This document shows positions 1-5,173 of a DNA stretch of 5,668 bases, piece after piece. The stretch comes from an uncultured Eubacteriales bacterium. Its GTDB lineage: Bacteria; Bacillota; Clostridia; Oscillospirales; Oscillospiraceae. Below the pieces are notes generated by a model, which was given only the letters and a program-made list of their open reading frames with translations, was not told the origin of the DNA and did not search any database. Both the position numbers and the translations under genes were made by a program. Each line of letters begins with the position of its first letter. Within the stretch, counting starts at the first letter, position 1. The stretch covers positions 1 to 5,668 of the forward strand of contig URQA01000153.1 of the NCBI GenBank assembly GCA_900549885.1. The letters run 5' to 3'.

Positions 1-225
1 GAAAACATTGATTTTACTGGACTATCTCATGTTTTCTTATTAGGAGGCGGGGAATGGGTCGCGCTGTTGTTGTGCTTGTTCCTGGGTATTGTGGGAGGGC
101 ACAAGTTCTATGAGGGAAAAATCGGTATGGGGATCTTGTATATTTTTACCCTTGGGCTGGCAGGGATCGGGGTGCTTGTCGATTTGATTGTCTTGCTATT
201 CAAGCCCAATCCCTATTACGTGTAA
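1..225 (+). CDS. TM2-domain membrane protein, 3' end only
   Basis: Frame 1 is open from the first base to TAA at 223-225, giving 74 residues; the start lies left of the window. Fragment residues 19-33 and 43-67 are two hydrophobic segments. They are joined by a short polar turn containing GGHKFYEGK, and the fragment ends KPNPYYV. This is the layout of the TM2 domain: helix, G-x-H-(R/K)-F-Y-x-G-K turn, helix with a conserved Asp (here D61 in VLVDLI). TM2 proteins are small inner-membrane proteins, often with an N-terminal zinc ribbon or other domain, and their biochemical role is not established. The preceding visible residues (ENIDFTGLSHVFLL) show no zinc ribbon. By hand count the fragment is about 45 percent GC, clearly lower than the genes to its right. 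It ends 40 nt before a strong terminator and converges on the glycosyltransferase gene. The family call is firm; the function is unknown. Confidence 0.85.
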   Translation, partial: ENIDFTGLSHVFLLGGGEWVALLLCLFLGIVGGHKFYEGKIGMGILYIFTLGLAGIGVLVDLIVLLFKPNPYYV

Positions 226-265
226 GGATGCCCGGAAGAAAAGACAGATATGAGCCGATAACCAC

Positions 266-307
266 AAAAAAGGCCCGGAACAGTTTAAACCGTTCCGGGC
301 CTTTTTT
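266..307. terminator. Bidirectional intrinsic terminator between convergent genes
   Basis: A perfect inverted repeat of 16 bp (266-281 with 292-307) encloses a 10-nt loop. The arms consist of an A6/T6 tract plus the GC-rich core GGCCCGGAAC/GTTCCGGGCC. Read rightwards, the core stem is followed by TTTTTT; read leftwards it is equally followed by six T. It therefore fits Rho-independent termination of both the TM2 gene (stop at 225) and the minus-strand glycosyltransferase gene (stop at 316). The loop contains the 8-bp palindrome GTTTAAAC. Confidence 0.92.
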
Positions 308-315
308 CGCGGCGC

Positions 316-1344
316 TTAGTTGAACTTATAGATCTTCCGGGCAAGCCGATAGAGGGTGACCGACAGCTTCCGCCCCTGATAGCCGGGGATGTTGGTGCCC
401 ACGTTGGTCAGGCGGTAGCGGCAGCGGCGGTAGAGGGCCGGGTCCTTTTTCCGCAGGTACTCCCACAGCTCGGTGCGCATCCCCAGAGATTCGGGGGTAT
501 TGGCAATGACCGAGAAGATGGAGGAAATGGTCATCATCATGGACAGATAGTTGAACATATAACGGCCCAGCCGCTTTTGGCTCTGCCGGATGAGGGACAG
601 ATCATGGGCGTCAATCATAATCTTGGTTACCCGGACCTGCTGGTCGATACGCCCGGCCATCACCGACTCATTCACCGACTGGTCGGAGCGGCCGATAAAG
701 TAGCGGTATAAGTCCACATTCAGGTAGTACATAGTCTTGACATAGGGCAGAGGCTGGTAGACGAAGATGTTGTCCACATAGAAGGTGTGTTTGGGCAGGA
801 CTAAGCCGCAGTCCCGCAGCAGCTGGGTACGGTAGATGACCGAGTGCATCAGAAGATACTGAGAGGCCCGGAAATGGCCGATGTCGTCCCACGTGAAGAT
901 CTGCCCGGTGGGGAACACGTTGCGGTAGCCCATAGCCTTATGGGTATTGTCCTCCACATGCTCGTAGACATAGTTGGCGATGACCATATCCACCGGGGCG
1001 GGCAGCTTGGAAAACTCCCGCAGCTTTTCCATAACCTTGGCCAGAGCGGCGGTGTCCAGCCAGTCGTCGGAGTCCACCACCTTATAGTACAGACCCTGGG
1101 CATGCCGGATGCCCTGGTTGACGCCCTCGCCGTGGCCGCCGTTCTCCTGATGGATGGCCCGGATGATGTCCGGGTGCCGTTCCACCCAAGCGTCGCATTT
1201 GGCTGGGGTGTCGTCTTTGGTGGAGCCGTCATCCACCAGGATGATCTCCGCCTCCGGCCCAGCGGCCAGCAGGGTTTCCACGCAGTGGTCCATATAGTCG
1301 GCGGAATTGTAGCAGGGGACGGCAAAGGTAATGAGCTTTTCCAT
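316..1344 (-). CDS. Family 2 glycosyltransferase (GT-A fold), probable surface-glycan glycosyltransferase
   Basis: The product is 342 residues. Residues 1-100 hold the GT2 nucleotide-sugar fold: ITFAVPCYNS (5-14) is the first strand and loop, ILVDDGST (35-42) is the UDP-binding Asp-Asp motif, QENGGHGEGVNQG (66-78) is the donor loop, and DSDDW (91-95) is the DxD-type metal site. FYVDNIFVY (188-196) sits where GT2 enzymes usually carry the catalytic base, so D191 is a candidate. The segment 262-281 is rather hydrophobic and the C-terminus (LYRLARKIYKFN) is basic and amphipathic, which suggests peripheral membrane contact, but no clear transmembrane helix is visible. The ATG follows a GAGGT SD with an 8-nt spacer. 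The gene lies 11 nt after glf in the same direction, so a galactofuranosyl or partner sugar transferase acting on a surface polysaccharide or glycolipid is the natural inference. Donor and acceptor cannot be read from the sequence. Confidence 0.93.
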   Translation of the reverse strand: MEKLITFAVPCYNSADYMDHCVETLLAAGPEAEIILVDDGSTKDDTPAKCDAWVERHPDIIRAIHQENGGHGEGVNQGIRHAQGLYYKVVDSDDWLDTAALAKVMEKLREFSKLPAPVDMVIANYVYEHVEDNTHKAMGYRNVFPTGQIFTWDDIGHFRASQYLLMHSVIYRTQLLRDCGLVLPKHTFYVDNIFVYQPLPYVKTMYYLNVDLYRYFIGRSDQSVNESVMAGRIDQQVRVTKIMIDAHDLSLIRQSQKRLGRYMFNYLSMMMTISSIFSVIANTPESLGMRTELWEYLRKKDPALYRRCRYRLTNVGTNIPGYQGRKLSVTLYRLARKIYKFN

Positions 1345-1352
1345 GGGATGTT

Positions 1353-1358
1353 ACCTCA
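1353..1358 (-). promoter_or_regulatory. Glycosyltransferase SD overlapping the glf stop codon
   Basis: Read on the minus strand, AGTGAGGTAA spans 1360-1351. The glf stop TGA is 1358-1356 and the SD core GAGGT is 1357-1353, so the two share bases. The spacer to the ATG at 1344 is 8 nt. This arrangement suggests that ribosomes ending glf help start the glycosyltransferase (translational coupling). Confidence 0.75.
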
Positions 1359-2525
1359 CTTCAAAAGTTCGTCGGACAGAGCCAGGGCGCGGGCCACGAT
1401 GGCGTCCATATTGTAGTATTTGTACTCTGCCAGCCGGCCCAGCAGGTGCAGGTTCGCGTGCCGGGCGGCCAGTTGGGCGTACTTGGCGTAGAGGGCGTTG
1501 TTTTCCTCGTTGATGATGGCGTAATAGGGCGTCTCCTGAATGGAGCCGGTGTAGGGTTTGGAGTATTCCCGGACGATGGTGGTCACGCCGGGCATGCGCT
1601 GGCCGGTCATGTGCTTGAACTCGGTGATGCGGGTGAAGTCCTCGTCCACGGTGTAGTTGACGGTGCCGTGGGTCTGGAAGCAGTCGGTGGGCAGCGTCTC
1701 AAACTGGAAATCCAGGGTGCGGTAGGGCAGGCGGCCGAACACGCAGCCAAACAGCTCGTCAGCGGCGCCGGTGTACACCACCGGGCCGGAGAAGGGCTGC
1801 TCCTCAAAGAGAATCTCATTGCCCCGCAGGTCCAGCAGGTCGGAAGCATCCACATTGAGGCGCACCTCGACGTTGGGGTGCTCCAGCATCTGCTGGAACA
1901 GAGGAGTATAGCCGCTCAGGGGCATGCCCTGGTAGGCGTCCTGGAAATAGCGGCAGTCCCGGCTGAGAAATACGGGGACCCGGGCGGTGGTATTGGGGTC
2001 GATCTGCTCCGGAGTAGTGCCCCACTGCTTCATGGTGTAATGGACAAACACATGCTCGTAGACATAATCGGCCAGGGCGGAAATCTCCGGGTCCGGGTTC
2101 TGGCGCAGTTCCAGGATTGTCACCTTTTTCTCTGCTCCGTAGGCGGCAATGAGTTTATCGCCCAGCCGTTTGCCCTCCTGGGGGCCGAAAACCACCTCCA
2201 GGGACACCAGGTTGAAGGGAACAGGAAACAGAACCCGTCCGCCCGTTCCGTTGGGGATATTGGCCACCACCTTGTGGGGGTAATCCAGCCAGCTGGTGAA
2301 CCGGGACAGGTACTGGTACACCCGCTGGTCGTTGGTATGAAAGATGTGGGGACCGTAGCGGTGAACCAGCACGCCCGCCCGGTTGGGGCAGTCGTAGGCG
2401 TTGCCGCCGATGTGGCCCCGGCGTTCCAGCACGAGCACCCGTTTGCCGCCGTCCTCCGCCAGGCGGCGGGCGGTGACGGCGCCGGCAAAGCCCGCGCCGA
2501 TGATCAATGCGTCATAGTGAGCCAT
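1356..2525 (-). CDS. glf: UDP-galactopyranose mutase
   Basis: This flavoenzyme converts UDP-galactopyranose to UDP-galactofuranose in the cytoplasm, using reduced FAD. The 389-residue product has the family's usual length. Visible signatures are the FAD-binding GAGFAG (10-15), RRGHIGGNAYD (35-45), HRYGPHIFHT (55-64), VPFNL (102-106), KQWG (166-169), R182 in ARVPVFLS, YFQDAYQGMP (193-202), VYTGAADELF (250-259), TRITEFKH (298-305), REYS (319-322), TPYYAI (332-337) and the C-terminal GRLAEYKYYNMD (363-374). These match Klebsiella/E. coli Glf block by block. The reading frame extends 18 codons upstream to an ATG at 2579, but that ATG sits inside the predicted -10 box. The ATG at 2523-2525 has a GAGGT SD nine nt away and gives the standard N-terminus MAHYDALIIGAG, so I chose it. 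The gene is first in a two-gene unit with the glycosyltransferase. Confidence 0.97.
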   Translation of the reverse strand: MAHYDALIIGAGFAGAVTARRLAEDGGKRVLVLERRGHIGGNAYDCPNRAGVLVHRYGPHIFHTNDQRVYQYLSRFTSWLDYPHKVVANIPNGTGGRVLFPVPFNLVSLEVVFGPQEGKRLGDKLIAAYGAEKKVTILELRQNPDPEISALADYVYEHVFVHYTMKQWGTTPEQIDPNTTARVPVFLSRDCRYFQDAYQGMPLSGYTPLFQQMLEHPNVEVRLNVDASDLLDLRGNEILFEEQPFSGPVVYTGAADELFGCVFGRLPYRTLDFQFETLPTDCFQTHGTVNYTVDEDFTRITEFKHMTGQRMPGVTTIVREYSKPYTGSIQETPYYAIINEENNALYAKYAQLAARHANLHLLGRLAEYKYYNMDAIVARALALSDELLK

Positions 2526-2574
2526 AGGGAAACGACCTCGTTTTCTCTTTACTGTTTTTAGCTGGATACAGTCT

Positions 2575-2604
2575 ATCATAGGATGGGGAAAAGGGGAAGG
2601 GCAA
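2575..2604 (-). promoter_or_regulatory. Probable sigma-A promoter of glf-glycosyltransferase
   Basis: On the minus strand there is TTGCCC (2604-2599, 4 of 6 consensus) and, 18 bp on, TATGAT (2580-2575, 5 of 6). Transcription would begin near 2568, leaving about 42 nt before the glf ATG. The -35 box overlaps a short hairpin (2597-2612). Readthrough from ppa is also possible. Confidence 0.5.
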
Positions 2605-2612
2605 AGGCCCTT
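2597..2612 (-). terminator. Short GC hairpin after ppa, weak terminator at best
   Basis: AAGGGC (2597-2602) pairs perfectly with GCCCTT (2607-2612) around a 4-nt loop. On the minus strand it is followed by a C/T-rich tract (CCCC-TTTT-CCCC) rather than a clean T-run, so termination would probably be partial. Together with the palindrome at 2613-2630 it forms two adjacent stem-loops just past the ppa stop. That could mean leaky termination or 3'-end protection of the ppa message. Confidence 0.35.
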
Positions 2613-2630
2613 AAGATTTCATGAAATCTT
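2613..2630. repeat. 18-bp perfect AT-rich palindrome
   Basis: AAGATTTCATGAAATCTT is fully self-complementary (two 9-bp half-sites). It begins 3 nt past the ppa stop codon on the minus strand and lies about 45-62 bp upstream of the predicted glf transcription start. It may be a stem-loop in the ppa 3' end or a dimeric regulator's binding site for glf. It lacks a following T-run of its own. Confidence 0.6.
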
Positions 2631-2633
2631 GTC

Positions 2634-3167
2634 TTAACGGCAGAAGCTCTCCACATAGTGGTCAATGGCCCGCTGGATGACCTCCACAGCGGCGGCCCGG
2701 CCATTGACGTCCCCGGGGACGGCCTCCTTGCCCTCCAAAGCTTTGTACACGGCGAAGAAGTGGGCCATCTCGTCGAAAATGTGGGCGGGCAGGTCGGTCA
2801 GCTCCCGGTGGCCGTTGTAGCCGGGGTCGGTGAAGGGAATGGCGATGATCTTTTCGTCATTCTTTCCCCCGTCCAGCATGGAGATATAGCCGATGGGATA
2901 GCACCGCACCAGGGTCAGGGGGTCCAGCGCCTCGGAGCATAGCACCAGCACGTCCAGGGGGTCGCCATCGTCCCCATAGGTGCGGGGAATGAAGCCGTAG
3001 TTGGCCGGGTAGTGGGTAGAGGTGTGGAGCACCCGGTCCAGGATGATCAGGCCAGTTTCCTTGTCCAGCTCATACTTTTTCTTGCTGCCCTTGGGGATCT
3101 CCACTACGGCGATGAAGTCCTCCGGGGTGATACGCTTGGGGTCAATGTCGTGCCAGATGTTGGACAT
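2634..3167 (-). CDS. ppa: Inorganic pyrophosphatase, family I (soluble)
   Basis: The enzyme hydrolyses pyrophosphate to two phosphates in the cytoplasm with Mg2+, pulling nucleic-acid, aminoacyl-tRNA and sugar-nucleotide synthesis forward. The product is 177 residues, the normal size for family I. Active-site residues line up with E. coli Ppa: K31 and E33 (KYE), R45, Y53 and Y57 (YPANYGFI), the DGDPLD motif with D67, D69 and D72, D99, D104 and K106 (MLDGGKNDEK), and Y141-K142 (VYKALEGK). No expected catalytic residue is missing. The ATG follows GGAG with an 8-nt spacer. The gene is transcribed away from rimP-nusA, from its own promoter and through a leader of about 150 nt. It is followed by two stem-loops and then glf on the same strand. 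The family II (DHH) pyrophosphatases common in other Firmicutes look quite different. Confidence 0.97.
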   Translation of the reverse strand: MSNIWHDIDPKRITPEDFIAVVEIPKGSKKKYELDKETGLIILDRVLHTSTHYPANYGFIPRTYGDDGDPLDVLVLCSEALDPLTLVRCYPIGYISMLDGGKNDEKIIAIPFTDPGYNGHRELTDLPAHIFDEMAHFFAVYKALEGKEAVPGDVNGRAAAVEVIQRAIDHYVESFCR

Positions 3168-3321
3168 AAGTCGCTCTCCTTTGGCTGTGAAACTTGGGCG
3201 GGCCAGGTTTGGCCGGCTGGTTCAATACGGAGGCATGCTCCGTCCTGCTTTGCGTCCGTCCATATCCGCAAAAAGCCCGCCCGGGGATGACTGGCCCACA
3301 AAGGGAGGTACCAGTCTCATT
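3168..3321 (-). promoter_or_regulatory. Structured 5' leader of ppa, possible cis-regulatory RNA
   Basis: From the predicted start near 3321 to the ATG there are about 150 nt with no convincing reading frame. On the minus strand the leader can form a 5' hairpin (3289-3316), then an 8-bp long-range stem pairing 3275-3282 with 3196-3203. That stem encloses hairpins 3249-3254/3267-3272 (6 bp) and 3227-3232/3238-3243 (6 bp, 5-nt loop). Two alternative short helices at the 3' side (3203-3206 with 3217-3220, or 3201-3204 with 3211-3214) use bases of the long-range stem. The SD (GGAG at 3179-3176) lies outside these helices. I do not recognise a known riboswitch family, and GC-rich sequence folds easily, so this is tentative. 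Confidence 0.4.
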
Positions 3322-3327
3322 TTTTCT

Positions 3328-3356
3328 ATTATAACGTGATTGGTGCGGAAAAACAA
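3328..3356 (-). promoter_or_regulatory. Sigma-A promoter of ppa
   Basis: The minus strand reads TTGTTT (3356-3351), a 17-bp spacer, then a perfect TATAAT (3333-3328). Transcription should start near 3321, about 154 nt ahead of the ppa ATG. The perfect -10 in ideal spacing, within an AT-rich island of a GC-rich region, makes this the best promoter in the window. Confidence 0.78.
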
Positions 3357-3405
3357 CCAGGCGAAGGAAAAGCTGGAAAAAGTTTTTGCACGAGCGGGAA
3401 AAGAT

Positions 3406-3427
3406 GGGGAAAAATTTGCTTTTCCCC
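3406..3427. repeat. 8-bp inverted repeat next to the rimP -35 box
   Basis: GGGGAAAA (3406-3413) and TTTTCCCC (3420-3427) are exact inverted repeats around a 6-nt spacer. The right arm ends at the base before the predicted rimP -35 hexamer (3428). It could be an operator or an UP-like element shared by the divergent ppa and rimP promoters. Nothing in the sequence identifies a binding protein. Confidence 0.4.
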
Positions 3428-3456
3428 TTGCAATTCCCTGCTTTTTGTGGTACACT
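3428..3456 (+). promoter_or_regulatory. Probable sigma-A promoter of rimP-nusA operon
   Basis: TTGCAA (3428-3433) is separated by 17 bp from TACACT (3451-3456). Each hexamer matches the consensus at 4 of 6 positions. A start near 3463 would place the leader hairpin at 3482-3510 about 20 nt into the transcript. The -35 boxes of this promoter and the divergent ppa promoter are about 71 bp apart. Confidence 0.6.
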
Positions 3457-3481
3457 ACTTCACGATGTTAGTATTAGGGTG

Positions 3482-3510
3482 AGAGTGAGGTTTGCGCCTC
3501 ACTCTTTTTT
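3482..3510 (+). terminator. Intrinsic terminator (attenuator) in the rimP-nusA leader
   Basis: AGAGTGAGG (3482-3490) and CCTCACTCT (3497-3505) form a perfect 9-bp stem with a 6-nt loop. Its 3' end runs into a T6 tract (3505-3510). No plus-strand gene lies upstream, since ppa is divergent, so the hairpin can only act on transcripts from the operon's own promoter. The rimP start follows 28 nt after the T-run. Such a leader terminator fits attenuation, and autoregulation of nusA by a leader terminator has been reported in Bacillus subtilis. Confidence 0.82.
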
Positions 3511-3537
3511 AACGGAATTTGGAAAGGGAGTGGGACT

Positions 3538-3981
3538 GTGGCAAAGGTGACCGACACGGTGGCCGAACTGGCAAGGCCCTATGTGGAGCAGGCAGGCTGC
3601 ACCCTATGGGACGTGGAGTACATCAAGGAGGCGGGCGAGTGGTTTCTCCGGGTGTATCTCGACAAGGAGGGCGGCGTGTCGATCGACGACTGCGAGGCCG
3701 TCTCCCGGCCCCTGTCCGACGCCCTGGACGAAGCAGACCCCATTGCCGGCAGCTACACCTTCGAGGTGTCCTCTGCCGGCCTGGACCGGCCTCTGCGCCG
3801 CCCGGAGCACTTTGCCCAGTGCATGGGGCAGCAGGTAGATGTGCGTCTCTACCGTCCGGTGGACGGGCGAAAGGAATACACCGGCGTCCTGTCTGGCTAT
3901 GAGGACGGAGACGTGACGGTGGACGGGCGGCGTTTTCCCAAGGGAGAGGTCGCCCTGGTGCGGCTGCACGTGACGTTTTAA
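3538..3981 (+). CDS. rimP: Ribosome maturation factor RimP
   Basis: RimP (YlxS/YhbC) binds the immature 30S subunit in the cytoplasm and assists its assembly. The product is 147 residues, close to the family norm of about 150. The N-terminal alpha/beta domain (about 1-85) contains WFLRVYLD (35-42), the acidic GGVSIDDCEAVSRPLSDALD (45-64) and EVSSAGLDRPL (76-86). This last is the family hallmark, usually SSPGLDRPL, with Ala replacing Pro here. Residues about 90-147 form the Sm-like C-terminal domain. The start is GTG at 3538-3540, with a GGGAG SD (3526-3530) seven nt before it; no ATG upstream in this frame has a comparable site. nusA follows after 16 nt. Position directly before nusA is the standard arrangement across bacteria and supports the call. 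Confidence 0.96.
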   Translation: MAKVTDTVAELARPYVEQAGCTLWDVEYIKEAGEWFLRVYLDKEGGVSIDDCEAVSRPLSDALDEADPIAGSYTFEVSSAGLDRPLRRPEHFAQCMGQQVDVRLYRPVDGRKEYTGVLSGYEDGDVTVDGRRFPKGEVALVRLHVTF

Positions 3982-3982
3982 G

Positions 3983-3988
3983 AAGGAG
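3983..3988 (+). promoter_or_regulatory. SD that fixes the nusA start
   Basis: AAGGAG ends at 3988. It lies 9 nt before the ATG at 3998 but only 3 nt before an in-frame GTG at 3992. The spacing makes ATG 3998 the functional start and removes two residues from the longest frame. Confidence 0.8.
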
Positions 3989-3997
3989 TAGGTGACA

Positions 3998-5173
3998 ATG
4001 GCCAAGAAAAAGACTGCCGCCAAGAGCACGGAGCTGGATGCGAAGGAGTTCTTCGCGGCCATCAACGATATCGAGAAGGAACGGGGCATCCCCAAGACAT
4101 ATATGATCGAGAAGATCACCCAGGCGCTGGTGGCCGCCTATAAGCGGGACCATGAGGGCATCACCGACAACGTGACGGTGGACGCCGACGAGGAAAAGGG
4201 CGAGGTCCGCATGTACGTCAAAAAAGACGTGGTGGAGACTGTGGACAATCCCCATACCGAGATGAGCCTGGAGGACGCTCGAAAGGCGCTGCCCCGGGCG
4301 CAGTTGGGAGATGTGCTGCGCATCGAGATCAAGCCCAAGAACTTCGGACGCATTGCCGCGCAGACCGCTCGCCAGGTAATCATCCAGGGTATGCGGGAGG
4401 CCGAGCGGGGCATGGTGTTCGACGAGTTTTCCGCCAAGGAGCACGAGATCCTCACCGGCTCCGTCACCCGGGTGGACGAGCGCACCGGCTCGGTGTCCAT
4501 CCGCCTGACCTCCGGCGGTGAGTTCACTGATGCCTACCTGTCCGCCGGTGAGCAGGTCAAGGGAGAGGTCATCCACGAGGGAGACCGGGTCAAGGTGTAT
4601 GTGGTGGAGGTCCGCCGCTCCACCCGGGGACCCCAGGTGCTCATTTCCCGCACCCACCCCGGCCTGGTCCGGCGGCTGTTCGAGCTGGAGGTGCCCGAGA
4701 TCTATGACGGCACTGTGGAGGTCATGTCCATCGCCCGGGAGGCGGGCAGCCGCACCAAACTGGCCGTGTGGAGCGAGGACCCCAATGTGGATCCCATCGG
4801 CGCCTGCGTCGGCCCCCGGGGCCAGCGGGTGAACGCCATTGTGGAGGAGCTGCGGGGCGAGAAGGTGGACATCATCAAGTGGAGCGAGGACCCGGCGGAG
4901 TATGTAGCCGCCGCACTGGCCCCCGCAGATGTACTCAGTGTCACCGAGCTGGGGGAGGGCAAGAGCTGCCGCGTGGTGGTGCCCGACGACCAGTTGTCCC
5001 TGGCTATCGGCAAGGAGGGGCAGAATGCCCGACTGGCCGCCCGACTCACCGGGTATAAAATCGACATCCGTCCCGCCAGCGCCCCGGAACCCCCGGAGGA
5101 GGAGCTGGATGGGGGGGTGCAGCCTCTCACAGAGGAAGAGAGCGCCGTAGAAGAGACGCTTGTAGAAGAGTGA
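3998..5173 (+). CDS. nusA: Transcription termination/antitermination factor NusA
   Basis: NusA binds RNA polymerase near the RNA exit channel, promotes pausing and intrinsic termination, and joins antitermination complexes on rRNA operons. The product is 391 residues. Residues about 12-140 form the polymerase-binding N-domain, with the conserved GRIAAQTARQVIIQGMREAE stretch at 117-136. Residues about 150-215 form the S1 domain, starting ILTGSVTRVD and ending RRSTRGPQVLISRTHP. KH1 follows, with its GPRG loop at 272-275 (GACVGPRGQRV), and then KH2 with GKEG at 338-341 (LAIGKEGQNARLAARLTG). The long C-terminal acidic repeats of E. coli NusA are absent, as in other Gram-positives. Instead there is a short acidic Glu/Pro-rich tail (362-391) and a Lys-rich extension of roughly 12 residues at the N-terminus. 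The gene is second in the rimP operon; the leader hairpin upstream suggests attenuation control. Confidence 0.98.
   Translation: MAKKKTAAKSTELDAKEFFAAINDIEKERGIPKTYMIEKITQALVAAYKRDHEGITDNVTVDADEEKGEVRMYVKKDVVETVDNPHTEMSLEDARKALPRAQLGDVLRIEIKPKNFGRIAAQTARQVIIQGMREAERGMVFDEFSAKEHEILTGSVTRVDERTGSVSIRLTSGGEFTDAYLSAGEQVKGEVIHEGDRVKVYVVEVRRSTRGPQVLISRTHPGLVRRLFELEVPEIYDGTVEVMSIAREAGSRTKLAVWSEDPNVDPIGACVGPRGQRVNAIVEELRGEKVDIIKWSEDPAEYVAAALAPADVLSVTELGEGKSCRVVVPDDQLSLAIGKEGQNARLAARLTGYKIDIRPASAPEPPEEELDGGVQPLTEEESAVEETLVEE

Noticed and set aside
54..113. Tiny frame starting at ATG 54 behind an AGGAGG sequence (42-47)
   Set aside because: It gives only 19 codons and lies inside the TM2 gene in another frame. 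The SD-like bases encode the Gly-Gly-Gly-Glu stretch of the TM2 protein.
1446..2561. 371-codon open frame on the plus strand opposite glf
   Set aside because: It is the antisense shadow of glf: Gly/Val/His-rich, no motif, no SD. The glf protein on the other strand matches its family throughout.
2526..2579. Upstream ATG (2577-2579) extending glf by 18 codons
   Set aside because: It overlaps the predicted -10 box, lacks an SD, and adds a Lys/Arg-rich peptide before the normal N-terminal FAD-binding strand.
3247..3257. Minus-strand GGACGCAAAGC in the ppa leader, which resembles a conserved block of the c-di-GMP-I (GEMM) riboswitch
   Set aside because: The partner GGCAAACC block and the tetraloop-receptor arrangement are not found around it. 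The bases are explained better as the 3' arm of a local hairpin with 3267-3276.
3303..3316. Minus-strand CTGGTACC near the ppa start, similar to the T-box bulge sequence
   Set aside because: It lies within the first 15 or so nt of the predicted transcript, leaving no room for T-box stem I, and ppa is not an amino-acid or tRNA-synthetase gene.
3222..3455. Short minus-strand frames across the ppa-rimP intergenic region
   Set aside because: They run through the promoter and leader, show no domain, and have no SD at the proper spacing; composition is that of non-coding sequence.
3500..3514. boxA-like string (CACTC-T-run-TAAC) in the rimP leader
   Set aside because: It differs from the boxA consensus by a three-base insertion and is explained by the terminator arm, its T-tract and the following bases.
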